Part shown: positions 12,731 to 21,320 of the stretch, piece after piece
Numbering within the stretch: position 1 is the stretch's first letter
Layout of the letters: each line of letters begins with the position of its first letter
The notes under the pieces: model-generated
The model's database searches: none
The model's input: the letters and a program-made list of their open reading frames with translations, nothing else
What the model was told of the DNA's origin: nothing
Translations under genes and position numbers: made by a program
Assembly (NCBI GenBank): GCA_963741755.1
Contig: CAVUJG010000002.1
Span: 186,001 to 250,000 of the forward strand
Source of the DNA: Sva-07 sp963741755
Lineage (GTDB): Bacteria; Actinomycetota; Acidimicrobiia; Acidimicrobiales; Ilumatobacteraceae
Reading direction: 5' to 3'
DNA length: 64,000 bases

Positions 12731-13725
12731 TGCGAGCCTCCTTCCACGATGATGTCCGGGGTGATGTCCGGGGTGATCTCGGCGACGGTGGCCGCGGCGC
12801 CCGAACCGAGCAGGTCGAACAACACCGCCATGCGCACCGCGATGCCGTTGGTGACCTGCTGGGTGATCACGGAACCGGGCAGCTCGCCGGGGTCGACGGC
12901 GATCTCGACGCCTCGGTTCATCGGGCCGGGATGCATGATCAGCGCTTGCGATGGCAGAGCGGCAGCACGCTGCGCGGTCAATCCGAATCGAGTGGTGTAC
13001 TCCCGCAGACTCGGAACGAGTGCCTCGTTCATGCGCTCCTGCTGCATGCGTAGGAGATAGAGCACATCGACATCACCGATCACGTCGTCGAGACAGTCGG
13101 TGACGACATCGGCAAACGAGTCGCCGACGTCGGGCGGCAGCAGTGTGCGAGGCGCGACCACCGTGACGTGCACACCGAGCATCCGCATTGCGGCGATCGT
13201 GCTGCGGGCGACTCGGCTGTGCTTCACATCGCCGACGATCGCCATGCGGAGACCGTCGAGCCCACCTGTTCGACCCAGGGCGCTGCGTACGGTGAACGCG
13301 TCGAGCAACGCCTGGGTGGGGTGAGCGTGCCAACCGTCGCCGGCGTTGATCACGCTGGCCTGGGTCCACTGGTCGATCAGCTGCGGTGCGCCGCTCGAGC
13401 GGTGACGCACCACGAAGGCGTCGACGCCCATGGCGGCGATGGTCTCGATGGTGTCGCGAAGGCTCTCACCCTTGTTGAGGCTCGATTGCGAGACAGCGAA
13501 CGTCATCGTGTCGGCGGAGAGCCGCTTGGCTGCGGTCTCGAAACTCAGGCGGGTGCGCGTGGAGTCCTCGAAGAAGACGCTGCAGACGGTCTTGCCCCGC
13601 AGCGCGGGCACCTTCGGGTTCGGGCGCCGGTTGACCTCGGCCATGTGGTCGGCGAGGTCGAGGATGCGAACGATGCCGTCGGCGCCGAGGTCGTCGATCG
13701 TGAGCAGTGAGCGCGACGCCATCAC
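12727..13725 (-). CDS. pyrB: Aspartate carbamoyltransferase catalytic chain
   Basis: Condenses carbamoyl phosphate with aspartate in the first committed pyrimidine step. The carbamoyl-phosphate loop FFEDSTRTRLSFE lies near residue 50, the SLNKGESLRDT loop near 82, and HPTQALLDAFT near 135. Two starts overlap the pyrR stop: GTG at 13725 (GTGA) or ATG at 13722 (TGATG). The extra residue is the only difference. No regulatory-chain gene (pyrI) is present, as expected in actinobacteria. Confidence 0.96.
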   Translation of the reverse strand: MMASRSLLTIDDLGADGIVRILDLADHMAEVNRRPNPKVPALRGKTVCSVFFEDSTRTRLSFETAAKRLSADTMTFAVSQSSLNKGESLRDTIETIAAMGVDAFVVRHRSSGAPQLIDQWTQASVINAGDGWHAHPTQALLDAFTVRSALGRTGGLDGLRMAIVGDVKHSRVARSTIAAMRMLGVHVTVVAPRTLLPPDVGDSFADVVTDCLDDVIGDVDVLYLLRMQQERMNEALVPSLREYTTRFGLTAQRAAALPSQALIMHPGPMNRGVEIAVDPGELPGSVITQQVTNGIAVRMAVLFDLLGSGAAATVAEITPDITPDIIVEGGSQ

Positions 13726-14228
13726 GAGATCACCACACCCTCGGCACTTGCGGTGACGCGCTCGTCGGCACTCGTCGGCAGGTTCTTGCCGATGAAATCG
13801 GGCCGGATCGGCAATTCACGGTGCCCACGGTCGACCAGTACTGCCAGTTGCACCGCCGCAGGGCGGCCGTAGTCGGACACGGCGTCGAGCGCCGCTCGCA
13901 CGGTGCGGCCGGTGTACAGCACGTCGTCGACCAACACGACAGTGGCGCCGTCGATGTCGTTCGGGAGGTTGCTGACAGCTCCGGGGCTCACGGGTCGCAG
14001 GCCGATGTCGTCCCGGTACAAACTCGCGTCGACCGAACCGACGGGTACCGCTGAGTCGATGCGGGCGATCTCGGCGCCGAGTCGCTCGGCCAGCCACACA
14101 CCGCCCTGCTGGATGCCGATGAGGACCACGCCGTCGAGGCCTTGATTGCGCTCGATGATCTCGTGGGCCATCCGGGTGATCGCCCGGCGGACGTCGTCGG
14201 TCCCGAGGACACGCTTCTCTACAACCAT
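13722..14228 (-). CDS. pyrR: Pyrimidine operon RNA-binding regulator PyrR
   Basis: Uridine-nucleotide-dependent RNA-binding repressor with a phosphoribosyltransferase fold, 168 aa. The PRPP motif VVLVDDVLYTGRTVRAAL (about residues 98-115) is intact, so weak uracil phosphoribosyltransferase activity is possible. GGAGGAG sits just before the ATG at 14228. It is the first gene of the pyr operon and its own leader holds a matching PyrR-binding hairpin (14239-14260), which predicts autoregulation of translation. Confidence 0.95.
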   Translation of the reverse strand: MVVEKRVLGTDDVRRAITRMAHEIIERNQGLDGVVLIGIQQGGVWLAERLGAEIARIDSAVPVGSVDASLYRDDIGLRPVSPGAVSNLPNDIDGATVVLVDDVLYTGRTVRAALDAVSDYGRPAAVQLAVLVDRGHRELPIRPDFIGKNLPTSADERVTASAEGVVIS

Positions 14229-14238
14229 TGCTCTCCTC

Positions 14239-14260
14239 CGTGCGAGCCTCACGGGACACG
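14239..14260 (-). promoter_or_regulatory. PyrR-binding RNA hairpin before pyrR
   Basis: Minus-strand RNA reads CGUG, then UCCCGUGAGGCU, CG, then CACG. The outer CGUG/CACG stem and inner CC[CGUGA]GG loop match the conserved PyrR site (UCCNGNGAGGCU). The 3' side abuts GAGGAG, the pyrR Shine-Dalgarno. PyrR with UMP would stabilise the hairpin and block translation. No terminator hairpin is seen, so translational rather than attenuation control is inferred. Confidence 0.8.
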
Positions 14261-14276
14261 CTTCACGGTGAGTGCG

Positions 14277-14282
14277 AACGTA
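14277..14282 (-). promoter_or_regulatory. -10 hexamer TACGTT for the pyr operon
   Basis: TACGTT on the minus strand would start RNA about 7 nt downstream, giving a leader of roughly 40 nt that contains the whole PyrR hairpin. It lies back to back with the promoter of the divergent amidohydrolase. Confidence 0.5.
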
Positions 14283-14290
14283 GCAGCAAC

Positions 14291-14296
14291 TACTGT
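14291..14296 (+). promoter_or_regulatory. -10 hexamer TACTGT, leaderless
   Basis: TACTGT ends 7 nt before the ATG at 14304 and there is no Shine-Dalgarno, so transcription probably starts at the A of the start codon. Confidence 0.5.
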
Positions 14297-14303
14297 CGGT
14301 GCC

Positions 14304-16029
14304 ATGCATGATCTCGTGATCCGTGGGGGACTCGTCGTCGATGGCACCGGCCGAGCCGGCCGCATCGCCGACGTCGTCGTGAACGATGGGGTGATCACCG
14401 CAGTGATCGACGCCGACTCGGGTGAAACGACAGGTGAGGCCACCCGTGTCGTCGATGCCACCGGCAAGCTGGTGACGCCCGGATGGGTCGACATCCACAC
14501 CCACTACGACGGCCAGGCCTCGTGGGATCCGTACCTCACCCCGTCGTCATGGCACGGGGTGACCACCGTGGTGATGGGCAACTGCGGCGTCGGGTTCGCT
14601 CCCGCCGCTCCGGATCGCCACGAATGGCTGATCGAGCTGATGGAAGGCGTCGAGGACATCCCCGGCACCGCGCTGACCGAGGGATTGACGTGGGACTGGG
14701 AGTCGTTCGAGGAGTATCTCGACGCCCTCGATCAACGTCAGTTCGTGATCGACATCGGCACGCAGGTCGCACACGGTCCGGTCCGTGGCTACGTGATGGG
14801 CGACCGGGGGGCCGCCAATGAGGCGCCGACCGCCGACGACATCACGGCGATGGCCGACATCGTCGAGCGCGGTCTGCGCGCCGGTGCCCTCGGGTTCTCG
14901 ACGTCGCGGACGCCGATTCACCGCTCGAAGTCGGGCGAGCTCGTGCCGGGAACCAACGCCGACAGCGACGAGCTGTTCGGGATCGCTGATGCCCTGGCCC
15001 GGGCCGGCCACGGCGTGTTCCAGTTCGCACCGGACCACGCTCACCTCCCGGTCGAGGAATGGCCGTGGATGAAGGAGCTCGCCCGACGCACCGGCCGCAC
15101 GATCAGCGTCAACCTCAATCAGCCCGACGATGCGCCCGACCTCTGGAAGGACGTGCTGGCGCTGCTCGACGAGGCCCACGACGAAGGGATCCCGATCGTC
15201 GCCCAGGTGGCCGGCCGAGTGGTCGGACTGCTCATGTGCCTCGAAGGGAGCTTCAATCCACTCGGGTTCCACCCCGCCTACGAACCGCATCGCTGCGCTC
15301 CCGCTGGCGGAGCGAGCGGCGGCGCTCGCCGACCCGGCCCTGCGTGATGTGTTCGCCTCGGCACCAACCGAGGGTGGAGACCTCTACCAGATGCTCGTGC
15401 TCGACCGTCTCGACCGGTTCTGGGCCGTCGAGGACGGTGACATCGACTACGAGCCACCTGCCGACCAGTCGCTGGCGGCGGTCGCCGAGCGCACCGGCGC
15501 ACGGGCAACCGACCTGATGATCGACCAGCTGGCCGCGAACGACGGCAACGGCATCGTGCTGACCCCGTTCTTCAACTACGCCTACGGCGACCTGTCATTC
15601 AGCTATGAGGTGCACAGCCACCCTCGGACTCGTATGGGCCTCGCCGACGCCGGCGCCCACTGCGGCGTGGTCTGCGACGGTGGGACGCCCACGTTCATGC
15701 TGACCCACTGGACTCGCGATCGCTCGCGCGGCCCGAAGCTGCCGCTCGAGTACGTGGTGCGACGCCAGACCCAGGAGACCGCCGAGCTGTACGGCCTCGG
15801 CGACCGCGGGGCGTTGCTGCCCGGCCTGCGTGCCGACATCAACGTGATCGACTACGACCATCTCACCTTCGGCGCCGCCCGGATGGCCCACGACCTCCCC
15901 GCCGGCGCTCGCCGGCTCGTGCAGAAGGCCAAGGGCTACGAGGCCACGTTCGTCGCCGGCGTCCAGATCGTCGACCACGACGAGTTCACCGGCGAACTCC
16001 CGGGCCAGCTCATCCGCGGACCCCGCTGA
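14304..16029 (+). CDS. N-acyl-D-amino-acid deacylase-like amidohydrolase (frame broken once)
   Basis: Metal-dependent amidohydrolase of the D-aminoacylase group. It starts MHDLVIRGGLVVDGTG, with the metal site in TPGWVDIHTHYDGQ (about residue 62) and the family segment VVMGNCGVGFAPA. After residue 327 the frame changes; the second part carries TDLMIDQLAANDGNG, the GLADAGAHCGVVCDGGTP metal segment and a closing beta-sandwich ending in LIRGPR. Deleting one C at 15285-15286 joins the parts into 574 aa. Substrate cannot be told from sequence. It is divergent from the pyr operon. Confidence 0.85.
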
Positions 16030-16060
16030 TTACATCGCGGGTCTGACCCCTGATGTAATC
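16028..16060. terminator. Nested hairpin between convergent genes
   Basis: GATTACATC (16028-16036) pairs perfectly with GATGTAATC (16052-16060). Inside, GGGTC (16039-16043) pairs with GACCC (16045-16049). It overlaps the amidohydrolase stop and ends 2 bp before the stop of the opposing gene. It could be a two-way terminator or a small mobile palindrome. There is no U-tract. Confidence 0.5.
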
Positions 16061-16061
16061 G

Positions 16062-17533
16062 TCAGTCGGGAAGCGGGACGGAGCGGTCGCGTTCGTAGAG
16101 GATCCAGATGTCGTTGCGGGCGACCTCGGTGAAGGCGTCTGCGACCTCGAGCCAGTCGTCGACAAGGGCGCCGTCGAGGTTCACCGGGAGTATCACGACG
16201 TCGACGCGCTCGGCGCGCTCGGTGAGGCGCTCGCCCTCCATCGACGTGTCCGACCCGTACAACAGGACCCGGAACGGCACGGGGAACTGGTAGATCTCCT
16301 GGCGATACGCGAGATGCGGCGTCAGGCGGTAGTTCGCCGAGACGACGGCATCGTCGGGGATCAGTTCCAACAGTTCACGGGCCGAGACCGCATACACGTT
16401 GTCGGTCCGGCCGTAGAACATGAGGCGTCCTGCCCCATGGGACCGGCGCCCACAGGTAGGCCGTCAGCAGGGTCGCGACGGCCAACGCGCCCATCGCGAT
16501 CGGCCTCGTGCGCACCGTCACCGACCGATCGCGAACGCGCACCACGTGTTCACGCATGGCTCCGATCGCGTACACCGTGCCGATCGCCAGCGCCGGGACG
16601 GCGATCAAGCTGTAGTGGTAGTCGATCTGGTACTGGTACCAGAACGTGCTCAAGATGTTCGTGAACAGCACGAGGCCGCTGATCAGCGCCACGTCGGGCA
16701 ACCTCGCGAACAGCCACGCGAACGGTGCGGTCATCTGCACCAGATACCACGGCCGGTCGTCGCTGCGCAGGTGCTCGACGAGTTGCGTCGGGTCGGTGAT
16801 CGTCGTGTCGAGCAGCCCACGGACACCACCGAAGGGGATCCGCCACGTGTTGCGCGTGGGCACCCCGATCAGGCTGCGCATCACGACGAACATCGCGACC
16901 GCCATGAACGCGAGGCTGCCGAACACGGTGAGCAGCCCGATGCGCCGATCGCGCCGGATCGCCACCCAGATGCCGAGCGGCACGATCACCAGCGACACGT
17001 CCTCCTTGACGAGCAAGCGACAGCACGACGAACACGGCGTAGAGACGCCACTTGCGTTCCAGCGCGGCATAGATCGCGAACCCGACGAACACGCCGAGGA
17101 ATGCATCGGGATGGAAGTTCTCCAGGTTCGTCCAGCCGACCGCCGGGTGCAGCAGGTACGTCCCGGCACCGATCAGCGCCCACCATTCCGAGTCGAGTCG
17201 TCGGCGCGCATAGAGGAACACGGGAATCGCGCCCGCAGCGATCGCCGCGGACTGCGCCGTGAACATGATCCATGCGCCGGGAGCGATCCAGTACAACGGG
17301 ACCAGGAACAGCAGTACGAACGACGTGTGGTCGCCGAACAGGTTGCGACCCATCAGGGTCACGAACGGGGCGTCGAACTGCGACAGCAGCCACATCCCCT
17401 GGTCGTAGAGCGCCGAGTCGTAGGTGGCCGTCCCGAGGGCGTGGTGGATGTTCAGCGACCGGACCGTGAAGTACCACGTCCAGATCAGGACCGCTCCCGC
17501 CAGGAACACCTGCGGCGCCGTCGGTGGCGTCAC
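16062..17533 (-). CDS. DUF2079-type integral membrane protein (frame broken at least twice)
   Basis: Predicted multi-spanning membrane protein of the DUF2079 family, function unknown. The N-terminal part has a first membrane helix near VFLAGAVLIWTWYF, then YDSALYDQGMWLL and NLFGDHTSFVLLFLVPLYW, typical of the family. The middle and the soluble C-terminus (about 119 aa) lie in two other frames. Deleting one base at 17015-17016 and one at 16429-16430 gives one 489-aa protein starting at GTG 17533. A further open segment starting at ATG 17643, 4 bp after nusB, could add about 37 residues if one base is missing near 17548-17560. Confidence 0.75.
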
Positions 17534-17647
17534 ACGTTGCCACCAGCCGCGGCCTCCCTGGTGGTCGTCACGGTGTCGGCGCCACCCGACGGGTGGTCCG
17601 CGGCGCCCGGCGGCGCGTCGTCGATCGCCGTCGACTCCGACATCGCC

Positions 17648-18055
17648 CTACTCTCGCAGGTCGCCCACCAGCGCCGAGAGCACCCCGTTGACGAACTTGC
17701 CGCTGTCGTCGGTCGAGAACCGCTTGGCCAGCTCGACCGCTTCGTCGATCGCCACCGCGACCGGAACGTCGGGACGATGGGCGAGTTCGAACGCTCCGAG
17801 GCGCAGCACGTTCAGGTCGAGCACCGGCATCCGAGCCAGCGTCCATCCTTTGGCGCGAGCGGCGATGGCTGCGTCGAGCTGCTCGACGTGCTCACCGACA
17901 CCGGTGACCAAGAGCACCGTCAACTGGTCCGGCTCGAGCACCTGCAGTGCGAGCGCATCGACCGGCGTGATGCCCTTCGAGTACGCCTCGTACAACAGAT
18001 ACAGAGCGCGTTCGCGGGCGTCGGAGCGGTCGTCGGGGCGCGGCATGGCAGCCAT
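17648..18055 (-). CDS. nusB: Transcription antitermination factor NusB
   Basis: Small all-helical RNA-binding protein that works with NusE in rRNA antitermination. 135 aa. Recognisable segments are RERALYLLYEAYSKG at the N-terminus and VAIDEAVELAKRFSTDDSGK followed by FVNGVLSAL near the C-terminus. The ATG at 18055 or 18046 could be used; neither has a clear ribosome site. It follows efp, the common actinobacterial arrangement. Confidence 0.94.
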   Translation of the reverse strand: MAAMPRPDDRSDARERALYLLYEAYSKGITPVDALALQVLEPDQLTVLLVTGVGEHVEQLDAAIAARAKGWTLARMPVLDLNVLRLGAFELAHRPDVPVAVAIDEAVELAKRFSTDDSGKFVNGVLSALVGDLRE

Positions 18056-18075
18056 GAGATGTGGGCGGCCCTTCG

Positions 18076-18639
18076 TCAGACGCGGGTGATGTAGTCGCCG
18101 GTGCGGGTGTCGACCTTGACCTTGTCGCCGGGCTCGACGAACAACGGCACCTGCAGGACCTTGCCGGTCTCGAGTGTGGCGGGCTTGCGAGCGCCGGAGA
18201 CCCGGTCGCCCTGCACGCCAGGCTCGGTCTCGGCGATCGTCAACTCGACCGAGGCGGCGATCTCGACGCCGATGATCTCGCCTTGGTACTGGGCGATCTG
18301 AGCAATCATCTGCTCGGTGAGGTAGTCGGCCGCCTCGCCGAGTGCGACGTTCGGCACGTTCATCTGGTCGTACGTCGAGGTGTTCATGAACACGTAGTCG
18401 TCGCCGTCCTTGTAGAGGAACTGCATGTCCTGGCGGTCGACGATGGCCTGCTCGACCTTGATGCCGGCGTTGAAGGTCTTGTCGATCACGGCGCCGGACC
18501 TGATGTTGCGGATCTTGGTGCGCACGAACGCGCCGCCCTTGCCCGGCTTGACGTGCTGGAACTCGATGACCTGGAACAAGCCGTTGTCGAGTTCGAGCGT
18601 GATTCCGTTCTTCAGGTCGTTCACGGAGATCTGGGGCAT
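18076..18639 (-). CDS. efp: Elongation factor P
   Basis: Relieves ribosome stalling at polyproline stretches. 187 aa with three beta-barrel domains. The acceptor loop at the tip of domain I reads KPGKGGAFVRTK, with Lys in the position modified in many bacteria; no modification gene is seen here. I chose the ATG at 18639 (MPQISVNDLKNG), which matches the universal N-terminus. The C-terminus ends GDYITRV as usual. Confidence 0.96.
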   Translation of the reverse strand: MPQISVNDLKNGITLELDNGLFQVIEFQHVKPGKGGAFVRTKIRNIRSGAVIDKTFNAGIKVEQAIVDRQDMQFLYKDGDDYVFMNTSTYDQMNVPNVALGEAADYLTEQMIAQIAQYQGEIIGVEIAASVELTIAETEPGVQGDRVSGARKPATLETGKVLQVPLFVEPGDKVKVDTRTGDYITRV

Positions 18640-18698
18640 GGTCGTGTCCTCAATGCTGGTTTCGGGTCGATTGTGGTGCGTCGGTCGTTGTCCGGGCG

Positions 18699-19814
18699 TC
18701 AGCCCGGGAATGGTCGCGGCACCGTGTGCGTGAGCGGCTGCGAGCCGGTTTCGGTGACGACGAGGAGGTCCTCGATCCGGAATCCACCGAAGCCGACACG
18801 ATAGAGCCCCGGCTCGACCGTCACCACGTTGCCGGCGACGATCACCTCGTCGGATGCCTGCGAGTGGAACGGCGATTCGTGGATCTGCAGGCCGACGCCG
18901 TGTCCGGTGCCGTGGAGATACCAGTCGAGTCGACCTGCCTGATCGAACACCTCCCGGCACACGGTGTCGAGGTCACGAGCCGACATGCCTGGTCGCAGAG
19001 CCGCAACTCCGGCAGCGTGGGATGCCTCGACGAGGGCGTAGACCTCGCGTTGTTCCTCGGTCGGTTCTCCGATCACGTACGAGCGTGTCATGTCGGAGTG
19101 GTACCCGTCGACGAGCGCGCCGACGTCGATGATCACTGTGTCGCCCTCGATGATCGTGCGTTGTGATGCCTCGTGGTGCGGCCGGGCTGCGTGGTCGGGC
19201 CCGCTGGCGACGATCGTGTCGTAGCTGCGGTCGTCGGCGCCGTGCAGTCGCATCCGGTACTCGAGTTCGTTTCGCACGTCGGCCTCGGTGACCGGCGAAT
19301 CGACCGTGGCGAACAGGATCGATTCGACCTCGGCGAGCGCGGCGTCGGCAGCGCGAGCTGCGGCGGTCATCCGTTCGATCTCGGCGGCGTCCTTGATCCG
19401 GCGCTGGAGCCCAACGAGCGAATCAGTCGGCTCCAGCACGATGTCGGTAGCGAGGCGCTGCCATTCGGCGTAGGTGGTCGACGCAGGATCGAGGCCCACG
19501 GACGCCGTGCCGGCCAGCGACTCGACCAGCCGTTCGTGCAGCTTCACCCTCGATGTCTCGGCGATCACCGTCGCGCCACTCGTTGCGGTCTCGGCCCGGG
19601 CCCGGTCGCCATAGCGGCCGTCGGTGCCGAGGATCAACTCGCTCGCGGTCAGCACGACCCAGCCATTGGACCCTGTGAAACCCGTGAGCCAGCGCACGTC
19701 GACGAGGTCGGTGAACAGCACGGCGTCGCAACCATTGCCGAGCGGCAGCCGCGACTGGATCATGGTGACACGCCGACGGTGATCGATCGGAGCGAAACGT
19801 TCGGTGTCAGACAC
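18699..19814 (-). CDS. pepQ: Xaa-Pro aminopeptidase / dipeptidase family protein
   Basis: M24-family metallopeptidase that removes residues before proline. A creatinase-like N-terminal domain with TDLVDVRWLTGFTGSNGW precedes the pita-bread catalytic domain. Metal ligands are visible in IIDVGALVDGYHSDMTRSY (two Asp), GTGHGVGLQIHE (His) and the Glu residues of VVTVEPGLY and FRIEDLLVV. GTG at 19814, overlapping the aroB stop by 8 bp, gives 371 aa. ATG at 19763 is possible but truncates the first strand. It sits between aroB and efp. Confidence 0.9.
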   Translation of the reverse strand: MSDTERFAPIDHRRRVTMIQSRLPLGNGCDAVLFTDLVDVRWLTGFTGSNGWVVLTASELILGTDGRYGDRARAETATSGATVIAETSRVKLHERLVESLAGTASVGLDPASTTYAEWQRLATDIVLEPTDSLVGLQRRIKDAAEIERMTAAARAADAALAEVESILFATVDSPVTEADVRNELEYRMRLHGADDRSYDTIVASGPDHAARPHHEASQRTIIEGDTVIIDVGALVDGYHSDMTRSYVIGEPTEEQREVYALVEASHAAGVAALRPGMSARDLDTVCREVFDQAGRLDWYLHGTGHGVGLQIHESPFHSQASDEVIVAGNVVTVEPGLYRVGFGGFRIEDLLVVTETGSQPLTHTVPRPFPG

Positions 19815-20826
19815 CACGTGCGACGAACCGTTCCAACGTTGCCCGCACGGCTGCCTCGGGGACACCTTCGACCACCTCGACGCCCTCGGAGCCATCGAGC
19901 ACGAAGGTCAGCCCATCGAGCGCCTTCTTGTCGTGCGCCATCAGGTCCAGCAACCCATCGACGTCGAGCCGTTCGGGCGGGGTGATGCGCAGGCGGTACT
20001 CCCCCGCCACGATGCGACGATGCTCGTCGACTCGGTCGCCGTCGATGCGCCCCAGTTCGAGCGCCAGTTCGGCCGCGAAGATCAGTCCGATGGCGACCGC
20101 TTCGCCGTGGGCCAACTCGTAGTCGGTGGCGATCTCGAGTGCATGGGCCAGCGTGTGCCCGTAGTTGAGCAGCGCCCGTCGGCCGCCCTCGCGCTCGTCG
20201 GAGGCGACGACCTCGGCCTTGATCTCCACACACCGAGCGATCCGCTGATCGAGCGGCATCGCCAACAGGTCGTCACCGGTGAGGAAGTGATACTTCGACA
20301 TCTCACCGAGGCCGCAGCGGGTCTCACGATCCGGAAGTGTGGCCAGGGCGTCGAGGTCGCAGATCACGCCCGATGGCTGCCAGAACGCCCCGACCAGGTT
20401 CTTTCCTTCCGGAAGATTGACGCCGGTCTTGCCACCGATGGCGGCGTCGACCATGCCGAGCAGCGTGGTCGAGACGTGCACCACCGGGGTGCCCCGGTGC
20501 CAGGAGGCCGCGGCGAAACCGGCGACGTCGGTCACCATGCCGCCACCGACGCCGACGACCACGTCGCGGCGTGTGAGTCCCTGGCGGGCGAAGCCTCGCA
20601 TCAGCGACTCGATCGTGGCCAACGACTTGGCGGCCTCGCCGCTGCCGATCACATGGATCTCCACATCGTGATCGGGCAACGAGACGGTCATCGGAATCTC
20701 GTCCTGGGTCACCACGGCGACACGCCGCGACGAGGCCGGCAGCAGGCCGGCGAGCTCGGCGATGGCCCCCTCACCGACGACCACGTCGTACGAACGGTCA
20801 TCGAGCGGAACGTTCACGCGCAGCAT
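19807..20826 (-). CDS. aroB: 3-dehydroquinate synthase
   Basis: Second shikimate step, converting DAHP to 3-dehydroquinate with NAD and zinc. 339 aa. NAD-binding GVGGGMVTDVAGFAAA, substrate segment GGKTGVNLPEGKNLVGAF, and zinc ligands in ALLNYGHTLAHALE and AHGEAVAIGL are all present. Start and aroK stop overlap by 13 bp. The dehydroquinase gene that often follows aroB in actinobacteria is missing; pepQ follows directly. Confidence 0.96.
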   Translation of the reverse strand: MLRVNVPLDDRSYDVVVGEGAIAELAGLLPASSRRVAVVTQDEIPMTVSLPDHDVEIHVIGSGEAAKSLATIESLMRGFARQGLTRRDVVVGVGGGMVTDVAGFAAASWHRGTPVVHVSTTLLGMVDAAIGGKTGVNLPEGKNLVGAFWQPSGVICDLDALATLPDRETRCGLGEMSKYHFLTGDDLLAMPLDQRIARCVEIKAEVVASDEREGGRRALLNYGHTLAHALEIATDYELAHGEAVAIGLIFAAELALELGRIDGDRVDEHRRIVAGEYRLRITPPERLDVDGLLDLMAHDKKALDGLTFVLDGSEGVEVVEGVPEAAVRATLERFVARGV

Positions 20827-21320
20827 CGAAGCACCGCCTTCGCGACGTCGTTCGGCGAGCGGTGGTCGACAGACACGACGGCGTCAGCGACCTCCTGATA
20901 GAGCGCTGCCCGCTCGACGTACATGCGCCGCAGCGTCCCCTCAGGATCGTCGTCGAGCAACGGCCGATGCATGCCGTTGCGCACCCGATCGACGAGCACG
21001 TCGACGTCGGCGAGCAACCACACGACATGGGCATCGGCGCTCGTCAACGCTTCACGATTGCGCTCGCTGAGCACCACGCCCCCCGCAGCGGCGATCACCG
21101 ATTCCTCGGGCTCGGCGAGCGCTTCGAGGAGCGTGTCGGTCTCGAGCGTGCGGAATGCGGCTTCGCCGTCGGTCGACCAGATCTCACGAACCGTGCGTCC
21201 GGTTCGCTGCTCGATCATCTCGTCGGAGTCGAAGAGCGGGCGGTCGAGTTCGGCAGCGACCAGTCGCCCGACCGTCGACTTGCCGACCCCCATCATCCCG
21301 ACGAGCACCAGATGGGTCAC
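20814..21320 (-). CDS. aroK: Shikimate kinase
   Basis: Phosphorylates shikimate. 168 aa. The P-loop GMMGVGKSTVG is at the N-terminus, the shikimate-binding DSDEMIEQRTG near residue 35, and AAAGGVVLSERNR near 80, followed by an Arg-containing lid (RNGMHRPLL). The GTG start overlaps the aroC stop (GTGA), so the genes are translationally coupled. Confidence 0.95.
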   Translation of the reverse strand: MTHLVLVGMMGVGKSTVGRLVAAELDRPLFDSDEMIEQRTGRTVREIWSTDGEAAFRTLETDTLLEALAEPEESVIAAAGGVVLSERNREALTSADAHVVWLLADVDVLVDRVRNGMHRPLLDDDPEGTLRRMYVERAALYQEVADAVVSVDHRSPNDVAKAVLRCCA

